Assembly (NCBI GenBank): GCA_026994095.1
Contig: JALWRU010000148.1
Location: 1 to 7,173 of the forward strand
Direction of reading: 5' to 3'
Length of the DNA stretch: 7,173 nucleotides
Origin: Nitrospira sp.
Lineage (GTDB): Bacteria; Nitrospirota; JACRHL01
The position numbers and the translations under genes were made by a program. This document shows positions 1-7,019 of the stretch, piece by piece (positions within the stretch are counted from its first letter, which is position 1; every line of letters starts with the position of its first letter). Below the pieces are notes generated by a model. That model saw only the letters and a list, made by a program, of their open reading frames with translations. It had not been told where the DNA came from and did not search any database.

Positions 1-402
1 CAAAAAAGAGAGGCTGCCGTTCGGGTGGGGAGTCTGCTGCAAAAACGACTCGGTGGCGCAGATCATGGCTGCCAGCGCGCCCTTCATGTCGGCGGTGCCG
101 CGTCCGTATAGATGACCGTCTCGCTCTACCGCCACAAACGGGTCGCTATGCCACTGATCGACCGGTCCGGTGGGCACCACGTCGGTATGCCCTGCAAAAC
201 AGAAGTGCGGGCCAGCGCTACCCCGGCGGGCGAAAAAATTGGTGATGCCGTTGCTGCTGAGGTCGTGGATCTCAAACCCCAGTGCTGTCAGCCGGTCGGT
301 CAGGATTTTCTGACACCCTTCATCGGCGGGGGTGACCGACGGTATCGCCACCAGTTCACAGGTGAGAGCGACCGGGTCGGATGGGGTAACTGCGGGGCAC
401 AT
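1..402 (-). CDS. dapE: Succinyl-diaminopimelate desuccinylase, N-terminal part (runs off left edge)
   Basis: DapE hydrolyses N-succinyl-LL-2,6-diaminopimelate to LL-diaminopimelate and succinate in the cytoplasmic lysine/peptidoglycan pathway. It is a dinuclear zinc enzyme of the M20 peptidase family. The first 134 codons are present, read from an ATG at 402 leftward to base 1 without a stop. The metal-site segment FAGHTDVVPTGP is at residues 69-80, with zinc ligand H72 and the catalytic-site D74. The second signature, GRGTADMKGALAAM, is at residues 100-113, where D105 would be the zinc-bridging aspartate. Most DapE proteins have RGAADMKG, so T103 is a mild variant. The start fits the family: about 70 residues precede the first metal histidine, as in E. 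coli DapE. There is no clear Shine-Dalgarno sequence before the ATG. The gene is divergent from metH. Identity is certain from the motifs; the C-terminal dimerisation and second catalytic parts lie outside the window. Confidence 0.95.
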   Translation of the reverse strand, partial: MCPAVTPSDPVALTCELVAIPSVTPADEGCQKILTDRLTALGFEIHDLSSNGITNFFARRGSAGPHFCFAGHTDVVPTGPVDQWHSDPFVAVERDGHLYGRGTADMKGALAAMICATESFLQQTPHPNGSLSFL

Positions 403-499
403 GCGGGGTGTTGCCGATCTGTAGATAGGTCGTATGGAAGCTCAAAAAAGGTGGTGCAAGCATAGATTCGGTACCCGGACAGGTCAAACCGTCAGGCGC

Positions 500-531
500 T
501 TGCCCGCAGGTGTTGCCCCATCTGCTACCAT
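500..531 (+). promoter_or_regulatory. Candidate extended -10 sigma70 promoter for metH
   Basis: The dapE-metH divergent spacer (403-565) contains TGC-TACCAT at 523-531, an extended -10 element in which four of six -10 bases match consensus. TTGCCC at 500-505 could be a -35 element, but the 20-bp spacing is too long, so the TG extension would have to carry the promoter. Transcription would start near 538, giving a leader of under 30 nt before metH. A T-run (538-543) lies at the expected start point. No riboswitch core (cobalamin, SAM or SAH type) was recognised in this spacer. Activity is inferred, not shown. Confidence 0.35.
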
Positions 532-565
532 TAACGCTTTTTTATGGTCTAACTCGGCGGATCGA

Positions 566-3500
566 ATGAACATTCGGGAATATCTCAACAATAACCTGCT
601 CATCATGGACGGCGGCATGGGCACCATGCTCATGGCCTACGACCTGGACCTGGAGACCGACTTTCAAGGTCGGGAGAACTGCTCCGAGGTGCTGTGCGAA
701 ACCCGCCCGGATGTGATTGAAGAGATCCACTGTGCTTATCTGGAAGCGGGTGCCAACGCGGTGGAGACCAACTCCTTCGGGGCCAACCGCATCGTGTTTT
801 CCGAGTTTGATCTGCAGGATCGGGCCATCTGGTTCAATCAGGAGTCTGCCCGCATCGCCCGCGCCGCCTGTGATCGCTACAGCACACCGGAGCGACCCTG
901 TTATGTGATCGGCTCCATGGGGCCGGGTACCAAGCTGCCGTCGCTGGAGCACATCGTCTACGACGAGTTGGAGGCGTCCTATCAGGAGCAGGCGGTGGGC
1001 TTGATCCGTGGCGGGGTGGATGCCCTGCTGGTGGAGACCGCCCAGGACCTGTTGCAGATGAAGGCCGCTTTGAACGGCTGCAAGCTGGCCATGGAGGCCG
1101 AACTGCCCGACGTGCCCGCTGACCAGCGCCCCCTGTTGATGGCACAGGTGACCATGGAGACCACCGGCACCATGCTGGTGGGCAGTGAGATCGCCGCCGC
1201 CATGACCACGCTGGAGGCTGTCGGGGTGGACTGTATCGGCCTCAACTGTGCCACCGGCCCGCGCGAGATGGCCCCGCATATTGAATATCTGGCAAATCAT
1301 GCCAACACCCTGATTTCGGTACTGCCCAATGCGGGCCTGCCGGAACTGGTAGACGGCAAGACCCACTACCCCTTGGGGCCGGACGAATTTGCCGACTGGC
1401 AGTACCGGTTTGTGACCGAAGACGGGGTCAACATTATTGGCGGCTGTTGCGGCACCACCCCGGCCCATATCAAGGCGGCAGCGGAGCGGGTGGCAGGCCT
1501 TCCCCCCAAGTCTCGCACGCCGGAGCGCATCGCCGGGGTATCGTCCATCTATCGGATGGTGCCCTACGCGCAGGAAAACGCCGTGTTTGCGGTGGGGGAG
1601 CGCACCAACGCCAACGGCTCACGGGCCTTCAAACGCCTGCTGGCGGAGGAAGACTGGGACGGCATCTCCCACGTGGGAGTCGGGCAGGTCAAAGAGGGCT
1701 CTCATGCGGTGGACGTGTGTGTGGCCTACGTGGGCCGTCCGGAACCGGTCGATATGGATCAGGTGCTGCGGCGCTTCAACACCGGGGTGGACGCGCCGTT
1801 GATGATCGACTCCACCGAGGTCAACGTCATCGAGGTGGCGTTAAAACGGGCCGCTGGCAAGTGCATTATCAACTCCATCAACTTTGAAGATGGTGAAGAG
1901 AAAGCCGCGAAAATCTTAACCCTGGCCCGCCGTTTTGGTGCGGCGGTGGTGGCCCTGACCATCGATGAAACCGGCATGGCCAAAAAGGCCCCGGAAAAAA
2001 TTGCCATCGCCAAGCGGTTGTACGATTTTGCCGTGGGCCGCTTCGGGCTGCCGCCGGAAGACCTCATCTTTGATCCGCTTACCTTCACCATCTGTACCGG
2101 TATGGAAGACGACCGCAAGCTGGGGGAGGAGACCCTAAAAGGCATCCAGGGCATCCGCGCAGCGCTGCCGGAATGCCAGATCATGCTGGGGCTGTCGAAC
2201 ATCTCCTTTGGCCTCAAGCCAGGGCCACGGCAACTGCTCAACTCGGTGTTTTTGCACGAGTGCCAGCAGGCGGGCATGAACATGGCCATTCTCCACACGG
2301 CCAAGATTCTGCCTCTGTTCAAGCTGGATGAGGGCGAAAAGCAGGTCGCCATGGATCTGATTTATGACCGTCAGCGAGAGGGGTATGATCCGCTGCATGC
2401 GCTGCTGGCGCTGTTCCCGGACGACCGCAAGGAGCAGGTCGAAGAAGCCCTCGACACTGCCCCCAAAACCGTAGAAGAGCGTTTGAGTGCGCGGATTGTA
2501 GACGGCAACCGCAACGGGTTGGACGAGGACATTAACGAAGCACTGACCAAACACCCGGCGTTGACCATCATCAACGAGATTCTGCTGGGTGGCATGAAGA
2601 TCGTCGGTGAACTGTTTGGCTCCGGCCAGATGCAGTTGCCGTTTGTACTGCAGTCGGCGGAGACCATGAAGGCGGCGGTGGCCCTGCTGGAGCCGCATAT
2701 GGAGAAGACCGATACCTCCTCCAAGGGCAAGATTGTGCTGGCCACGGTCAAGGGCGACGTACACGACATCGGCAAGAATCTGGTGGATATTATTCTTACC
2801 AACAACGGCTATGAGGTGGTCAATCTGGGCATCAAACAGCCGGTAGACAACGTGCTGGATGCCATTCGTGAGCACAACCCGGACGTGGTGGGGCTGTCGG
2901 GCCTGCTGGTGAAGTCTACGGTCATCATGCGCGAGGACCTGGAGCGGCTCACCAAAGAGGGGGTCAAGGTGCCGGTGCTGTTAGGTGGTGCCGCGTTGAC
3001 CCGCAAGTATGTGGATACCGACTGTCAGGCGGCCTATGAAACCGGTCGGGTGGCCTACGCCCGCGACGCCTTTGAGGGGCTGTCGTTGATGGAGCAGGTG
3101 GTCACCGGCACCTTGCCGGACGCGACAGCACCGGTGGACGAGTCTGCCGGTGACGAGACTGCTGAGCAGACCCCCGGTGAGCAGAACCTGGATGAAGAGC
3201 TGTCCATGCGCTTTGAGGGGGTGGAGGCACCGCCCCAGCGCTCATCGGTGGAGTGGCAGGGGGTGGAACCCATGACCGCGCCCTTTACCGGTGCGCGCCT
3301 GCTGGAGTCGATTCCGCTGCAAAACATCGCCCCGTTCATGAACGAAACCATGCTGTTCCAGTTCCAGTGGGGGTTTAAACGCAAATCGATCCCGGATGAA
3401 TATCAGGGCCGTTATGACGATTACGCCCGTGACAAGATCCGGCCCATCTACAACGAGTTATTAAAACGGTGCGCCACCGAGAACATCCTCCGGCCGCAAG

Positions 3501-4069
3501 CGGTGTACGGCTACTGGCCCTGCAACGCGGATGGCGAGCAACTCATCATCTGGAACGAAGACGGCAGTGAGCGATTTCGGTTCTCCTTCCCCCGTCAAAC
3601 GGCAGAGCGGGGCGGGCTGTGTCTGGCCGACTTCTATCGCCCGATCGACAGCAGTCAGCAGGATGTGGTGGCCTTCCAGTTGGTGACCATGGGTCAGTAT
3701 GCCGCCGATCTGGCGCGGGAGTGGTTTGCCGACAACCGCTATCAGGACTATCTCTACCTGCACGGTCTCACGGTGGAGATGGCCGAGGCGTTGGCCGAGG
3801 TGGTGCATCAGCGCATCCGTGCCGAGATGGGTTTCGCCTCGGAGGACGCCAGAGATACCCATAAAATGATCCATCAGGGCTACCGTGGCGCGCGCTATTC
3901 ATTTGGTTATCCAGCCTGCCCCAATCTGGCCGAGCAGAACATGATTCTGGAACTGCTGGAGGCCGATCAGATCGGCGTGGTGATGAGCGAGGGGGATCAG
4001 CTTCATCCGGAGGCATCGACCTCGGCTATTGTCACCCTGCATCCGCAGGCGCGTTACTTTGGGGTGTAA
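566..4069 (+). CDS. metH: Cobalamin-dependent methionine synthase, full length (1167 aa)
   Basis: MetH transfers a methyl group from 5-methyltetrahydrofolate via methylcobalamin to homocysteine, giving methionine in the cytoplasm. All modules are visible. The homocysteine-binding barrel spans about residues 1-310, with MDGGMGTML near the start and zinc ligands C228 (GLNCATGP) and C294/C295 (GGCCGTTP). The pterin-binding barrel runs from VGERTN at 343 to about 600. The four-helix cap is around 640-720. The B12 domain carries DVHDIG at 731-736, where H733 is the axial cobalt ligand. An acidic linker covers 849-902. The SAM-binding reactivation domain covers 903-1167 and carries RYSFGYPACP at 1110-1119. 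The ATG at 566 is chosen because it puts a short leader before the barrel. The frame is open back to 434, but those 44 codons resemble nothing in MetH. The Shine-Dalgarno is weak (GGCGG about 5 bases upstream). The length is slightly below E. coli MetH (1227 aa). Wording such as GLSGLLVKSTVIM and GLSNISFGL matches the actinobacterial/cyanobacterial subtype rather than the enterobacterial one. Confidence 0.97.
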   Translation: MNIREYLNNNLLIMDGGMGTMLMAYDLDLETDFQGRENCSEVLCETRPDVIEEIHCAYLEAGANAVETNSFGANRIVFSEFDLQDRAIWFNQESARIARAACDRYSTPERPCYVIGSMGPGTKLPSLEHIVYDELEASYQEQAVGLIRGGVDALLVETAQDLLQMKAALNGCKLAMEAELPDVPADQRPLLMAQVTMETTGTMLVGSEIAAAMTTLEAVGVDCIGLNCATGPREMAPHIEYLANHANTLISVLPNAGLPELVDGKTHYPLGPDEFADWQYRFVTEDGVNIIGGCCGTTPAHIKAAAERVAGLPPKSRTPERIAGVSSIYRMVPYAQENAVFAVGERTNANGSRAFKRLLAEEDWDGISHVGVGQVKEGSHAVDVCVAYVGRPEPVDMDQVLRRFNTGVDAPLMIDSTEVNVIEVALKRAAGKCIINSINFEDGEEKAAKILTLARRFGAAVVALTIDETGMAKKAPEKIAIAKRLYDFAVGRFGLPPEDLIFDPLTFTICTGMEDDRKLGEETLKGIQGIRAALPECQIMLGLSNISFGLKPGPRQLLNSVFLHECQQAGMNMAILHTAKILPLFKLDEGEKQVAMDLIYDRQREGYDPLHALLALFPDDRKEQVEEALDTAPKTVEERLSARIVDGNRNGLDEDINEALTKHPALTIINEILLGGMKIVGELFGSGQMQLPFVLQSAETMKAAVALLEPHMEKTDTSSKGKIVLATVKGDVHDIGKNLVDIILTNNGYEVVNLGIKQPVDNVLDAIREHNPDVVGLSGLLVKSTVIMREDLERLTKEGVKVPVLLGGAALTRKYVDTDCQAAYETGRVAYARDAFEGLSLMEQVVTGTLPDATAPVDESAGDETAEQTPGEQNLDEELSMRFEGVEAPPQRSSVEWQGVEPMTAPFTGARLLESIPLQNIAPFMNETMLFQFQWGFKRKSIPDEYQGRYDDYARDKIRPIYNELLKRCATENILRPQAVYGYWPCNADGEQLIIWNEDGSERFRFSFPRQTAERGGLCLADFYRPIDSSQQDVVAFQLVTMGQYAADLAREWFADNRYQDYLYLHGLTVEMAEALAEVVHQRIRAEMGFASEDARDTHKMIHQGYRGARYSFGYPACPNLAEQNMILELLEADQIGVVMSEGDQLHPEASTSAIVTLHPQARYFGV

Positions 4070-4098
4070 GCCCCACTCAACCGACAAGACCGATTAGG

Positions 4099-4120
4099 AC
4101 TGATGGGGGCGCACCCCAGT
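4099..4120 (+). other. Weak stem-loop in the metH-nfeD spacer
   Basis: ACTG at 4099-4102 can pair with CAGT at 4117-4120. After an AT bulge, GGG (4105-4107) can pair with CCC (4114-4116) around a six-base loop. It is followed by TTAAAAAA rather than a U-run, so it does not look like an intrinsic terminator on the plus strand, and nothing T-rich follows on the minus strand either. It may be incidental or may act as a processing or partial attenuation site between metH and the next gene. The rest of the 66-bp spacer shows no recognisable promoter. Confidence 0.2.
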
Positions 4121-4135
4121 TAAAAAAGGCCGGGC

Positions 4136-4519
4136 ATGATTCGTCTACTGATGCTGGCAGCGGTGTTTGTGCTGCTGGTGGTGATGTTAAAACGGTGGCA
4201 GACCGAGCGCCGTCGTCGCGCTGAAGCGAACGCGGTGTTAAATGCCCAGGTGGGCAAGCGCGGGGTGGCCACCGAACCGATCGACAAGGACAGCGGGCTG
4301 GTGCGGGTAGGCGGCGAGGCCTATGCGGCCCGTACCGATGGCGACGAGGCCATTGCCCCGCGCACGCTGGTAGAGATTGTCACCGTGTTCCGGTTCCGGC
4401 TGGTGGTACGCAAGCTGGCGGGGGGTGGTCACCTGATGGATGTGGACCAGATGACTTCTGCAGCCGACCCCCCGGACGATGCCGAGCCGCCCTCATCTGA
4501 CGACACTCCCCCCGCTTGA
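4136..4519 (+). CDS. Small NfeD-like membrane-anchored OB-fold protein (127 aa)
   Basis: The protein begins with a hydrophobic segment (residues 2-18, LLMLAAVFVLLVVML) followed at once by a basic stretch (KRWQTERRRR, 19-28). This predicts one membrane anchor with the rest of the protein in the cytoplasm by the positive-inside rule. Residues 39-94 have the pattern of the NfeD C-terminal OB-fold: VGKRGVA, a short strand LVRVGGEAYAA, a turn, then TLVEIVTVFRFRLVVRKL. NfeD proteins usually work with stomatin/prohibitin-like (SPFH) membrane proteins, but no such gene is adjacent here. A tail rich in Asp, Pro and Ser (104-127) is unlike the core and probably disordered. Start: AAAAGG at 4124-4129 sits six bases before the ATG, a good ribosome site. 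The gene lies 66 bp after metH without a clear terminator, so co-transcription is possible. Its function is unknown; the family assignment rests on the pattern alone. Confidence 0.75.
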   Translation: MIRLLMLAAVFVLLVVMLKRWQTERRRRAEANAVLNAQVGKRGVATEPIDKDSGLVRVGGEAYAARTDGDEAIAPRTLVEIVTVFRFRLVVRKLAGGGHLMDVDQMTSAADPPDDAEPPSSDDTPPA

Positions 4520-4547
4520 GAGGCCACTGCAACCCCATTGTGGTCCG

Positions 4548-4577
4548 TTGACCCGCCTAAAAATCGACTCGTATACT
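4548..4577 (+). promoter_or_regulatory. Sigma70-type promoter upstream of tldD
   Basis: TTGACC at 4548-4553 and TATACT at 4572-4577 each match the sigma70 consensus at five of six bases and are separated by 18 bp. Transcription would start near 4584, giving a leader of about 25 nt that ends in the ribosome site GAAAGG (4597-4602), six bases before the tldD ATG. The whole nfeD-tldD spacer is 89 bp, and no strong terminator was seen ahead of this promoter. This is the best-formed promoter in the window and implies that tldD and the downstream gene form their own unit. Confidence 0.75.
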
Positions 4578-4608
4578 GCCTGCTCATTTTGCCCACGAAA
4601 GGCCCTTC

Positions 4609-6054
4609 ATGAACCCCACCCAAACCGCCCCGAACGCACTCTTGCTCGACCACAACGACCTGACCCAGGGCCAGCTTGAGAAGGTCATCGGACAGGTGCT
4701 TGGCGGCAGTGTTGACTACGCCGATGTCTATTTTGAATACACCATCAGCGAGGCGGTGGGCATTGAGGAGGGCATCGTCAAATCCGCCTCCCGCAATGTC
4801 TCCCAAGGGGCCGGGGTACGGGGGGTAGCCGCCGAGAAGACCGGTTATGCCTACTCCGACGATATTTCGCTCAAATCATTGCAACAGGCGGCGGAGACTG
4901 CCCGCGCCATCGCCGATGGGCGGGGGCCGGAGTCGCCCATTGCGGTGAGTGGCGGGGCACCGGCCCACAACCTGTATCCGCTGGAGGTATCGCCCACCGA
5001 GATCCCGGTAGAGGACAAGGTTGCGCTGCTGAAACAGATAGATGCGGTGGCCCGTGCCGCCGATCCGCGTATCGTCAATGTGATGGCCTCCTTCGCCTGT
5101 GAATACAAGGTGATTCTGGTGGCCACCTCGGACGGGCTGGTGGTGAGCGACGTACGCCCCCTGTCGCGCCTCAACGTCACTGCCATCGCCCAGGACGGCA
5201 GCAACCGTCAGGTGGGCACCTTTGGCGGCGGTGGCCGGGGCGAGTTTGGCGACTTCCTGTTAGAAGAGACCTACGGTCACTACGCCCGTGAGGCGGCCCG
5301 CATGGCGATCGTCAATCTGGACGCGGTCGACGCCCCGGCGGGAGCCATGGATGTGGTGTTGGGCAACGGCTGGCCCGGCATCCTGCTGCACGAGGCCATC
5401 GGTCATGGACTGGAGGCGGACTTTAACCGCAAGGGTACCAGTGCGTTCTCCAATATGCTCGGTCAACAGGTGGCTGCCACCTGCTGCACCATCGTTGACG
5501 ACGGTACCCTCACCGGGCGGCGCGGATCGTTGAATGTAGACGACGAGGGCACCCCCACCGGTCGCACCACCTTGATCGAAAACGGCATCTTGAAGGGCTA
5601 CATCAACGACCGCCTGAACGCCAAGCTGACCGGTGTGCCGCTGACCGGCAATGGTCGCCGGGAGTCCTACGCCCATGCCCCCATGCCGCGCATGACCAAT
5701 ACCTTCATGGAGAACGGCGATGCGGATCCGGCAGAGATCATCAAAGGGGTTAAAAATGGCCTCTATGCCGTCTCGTTTGGTGGCGGGCAGGTGGATATTA
5801 CCAGCGGCAAGTTTGTGTTCTCGGCCAGCGAGGCCTACCTGATCGAAAACGGCAAAGTCACCCGCCCGGTCAAAGGGGCCACCCTGATCGGCAACGGCCC
5901 GGACGTGCTCACACGGGTGACCGAAGTGGGCAACGATCTGGCGCTGGATACCGGCGTGGGCACCTGCGGTAAAGATGGCCAGAGTGTGCCGGTGGGCGTG
6001 GGCCTGCCGACCTTGCGTATCAACGATTTGACCGTGGGTGGCACCCAGGGGTGA
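4609..6054 (+). CDS. tldD: TldD-family zinc metalloprotease (481 aa)
   Basis: TldD proteins are cytoplasmic metallopeptidases. In E. coli TldD forms a heterodimer with TldE (PmbA), removes the microcin B17 leader peptide and degrades the antitoxin CcdA. The family's extended zinc motif HExxxH is present as LLHEAIGHGLE, with H261, E262 and H266. The third ligand expected near the C-terminus is C453 in GTCGKDGQ, followed by the family ending VPVGVGLPTLRI. Other family features are the N-terminal ADVYFEY strand region, the glycine-rich GTFGGGGRGEFGD and the late SFGGGQVDITSGKFVFSASEAYLIENG. The length of 481 residues equals that of E. coli TldD, so the gene is complete. The start is supported by GAAAGG six bases upstream. 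The expected partner tldE/pmbA is not in this window; in many genomes it lies elsewhere. The stop codon overlaps the start of the next gene. The physiological substrate here is unknown. Confidence 0.96.
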   Translation: MNPTQTAPNALLLDHNDLTQGQLEKVIGQVLGGSVDYADVYFEYTISEAVGIEEGIVKSASRNVSQGAGVRGVAAEKTGYAYSDDISLKSLQQAAETARAIADGRGPESPIAVSGGAPAHNLYPLEVSPTEIPVEDKVALLKQIDAVARAADPRIVNVMASFACEYKVILVATSDGLVVSDVRPLSRLNVTAIAQDGSNRQVGTFGGGGRGEFGDFLLEETYGHYAREAARMAIVNLDAVDAPAGAMDVVLGNGWPGILLHEAIGHGLEADFNRKGTSAFSNMLGQQVAATCCTIVDDGTLTGRRGSLNVDDEGTPTGRTTLIENGILKGYINDRLNAKLTGVPLTGNGRRESYAHAPMPRMTNTFMENGDADPAEIIKGVKNGLYAVSFGGGQVDITSGKFVFSASEAYLIENGKVTRPVKGATLIGNGPDVLTRVTEVGNDLALDTGVGTCGKDGQSVPVGVGLPTLRINDLTVGGTQG

Positions 6055-7019
6055 GTATCCATACGCTGGTGCTGGACGGGGTCAGCCCCACCAGTGAGCG
6101 GGGGATTGTACAGGCCCTGTATCAGGCGGCCTGTGCCGATCACAAACTGGCCCCAACGCTGGTCATCAGCCGCCTGACGGGCGATGGTGTCGCGGTCGGA
6201 CGATTCCAGTTCCACGATCCGTTATCCCCCTACAAACGCCTGACCGGCGGCCCGGTCTGCGCCTATGGCGAGGGGCAGGTGAGCCTGCAGCTGGTCATGC
6301 CCGACTGGGCGCGAATGGGCCACGGCGCAGGCCTCGATAAGCTCATCAATCGAACGGTACGCGGTACCTTGCGCAGCTTGAATGAACTGGGTATCCGCTC
6401 CCTTTACGGCGGGCGCGAGTTCATTGTGTCGATGGGCCGCCCCAGCGGGCTGGTATCGATGGTGGGGGATGGTGCCGGAACTGGCCTGTTTCAGTGTGTG
6501 CTGGGCTGGACCCAGCCAGTGCAGCCGGTCGCGGGAGCGGCCCCACCTCAACGGCCATGGGGAACGCTGGCGACCTGTCTGCCAGGGTTGTCCTTTGCCC
6601 GGTTGGTATCTGCGCTGATCGATGGCCACGCCCACACCAGCAAACGAACCCCGCAGCCAGTGGCTGCTCCCACGCCGGAGACGCTGCCTGCGGATATGGA
6701 CTCGCCACCAGACGGGCTGTGTTGGTCCCCCCCCGTTGCCATTCCTGTCGGCCAGCTACGGGCCGGGGTGCGGCTGGATGATGATGGACGTCTGGCGCAG
6801 GTGCGTTTCAGCGGCGACTGGATCGGCGACACCGGAGGTATCAATCAGTTGTGTGAAGCCCTGTGTGGCGTTCTGCCAGCCGAAGGTGAGGTGGCTGACG
6901 TGGTGGGGAGGGTTTACCCCCCAGACGGCCTGCAACACACCCTGTTGGGCTTGCGCGCTGTGGTGGACATTACGGCTGCGATCCTTGCGGCCGTGGCGGC
7001 CAGTGAGACGTCTCGCTAA
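6051..7019 (+). CDS. Lipoate-protein ligase (LplA)-fold protein lacking the catalytic lysine (322 aa)
   Basis: The N-terminal half follows the LplA/biotin-ligase fold. TLVISRLTGDGVAVGRFQ corresponds to the family's 'LRxW..p.vxiGxxQ' strand. YKRLTGGPVCAYGEG (residues 61-75) corresponds to the lipoate loop RRxxGGGAVxHDxGN. A helix INRTVRGTLRSLNELGI leads into GREFIVSMGRPSG at 121-133, where true ligases have GRND...GRKxSG. The catalytic lysine is therefore absent: P131 or its neighbour stands at that place, and no lysine lies nearby. After a proline-rich linker, residues 238-257 (AGVRLDDDGRLAQVRFSGDW) plus a helix ending in LCGVL match the LplA C-terminal accessory domain. The start is GTG at 6051, overlapping the tldD TGA in GTGA, so translation is probably coupled; AGGG just upstream is too close for a normal ribosome site. 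Family assignment is by pattern. Enzymatic activity is doubtful; a lipoyl-binding or regulatory role, or a different acyltransfer reaction, is possible. Confidence 0.65.
   Translation: MSIHTLVLDGVSPTSERGIVQALYQAACADHKLAPTLVISRLTGDGVAVGRFQFHDPLSPYKRLTGGPVCAYGEGQVSLQLVMPDWARMGHGAGLDKLINRTVRGTLRSLNELGIRSLYGGREFIVSMGRPSGLVSMVGDGAGTGLFQCVLGWTQPVQPVAGAAPPQRPWGTLATCLPGLSFARLVSALIDGHAHTSKRTPQPVAAPTPETLPADMDSPPDGLCWSPPVAIPVGQLRAGVRLDDDGRLAQVRFSGDWIGDTGGINQLCEALCGVLPAEGEVADVVGRVYPPDGLQHTLLGLRAVVDITAAILAAVAASETSR

Noticed and set aside
112..465. A 117-codon plus-strand open frame at the left edge
   Set aside because: It is antiparallel to dapE, whose metal-binding motifs prove the minus-strand frame.
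434..565. A 44-codon N-terminal extension of metH from an upstream ATG
   Set aside because: The extension shares no resemblance with MetH N-termini and would cover the promoter-like region. The ATG at 566 gives the normal distance to the GGMGT motif.
403..565. Possible cobalamin, SAM or SAH riboswitch upstream of metH
   Set aside because: No conserved core of these riboswitches could be found, and the inferred metH leader is too short to hold one.
542..1468. A long minus-strand open frame (308 codons) opposite metH
   Set aside because: It is an antisense shadow of a strongly coding, GC-biased gene. It has composition unlike a real protein (rich in His, Gln and Gly) and no recognisable motif.
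2135..2875. A 246-codon minus-strand open frame opposite the central part of metH
   Set aside because: It lies fully within metH codons that encode conserved pterin, cap and B12 motifs, and shows no domain of its own.
6502..6520. Imperfect palindrome CTGGGCTGGACCCAGCCAG inside the ligase-like gene
   Set aside because: It is inside coding sequence that encodes a plausible protein (LGWTQPV). There is no flanking feature or second copy in the window.
7005..7014. Perfect palindrome GAGACGTCTC containing the met-box core AGACGTCT
   Set aside because: MetJ operators need at least two adjacent boxes near a promoter. This single copy sits in the last codons of the ligase-like gene with no promoter nearby, so it is most likely chance.
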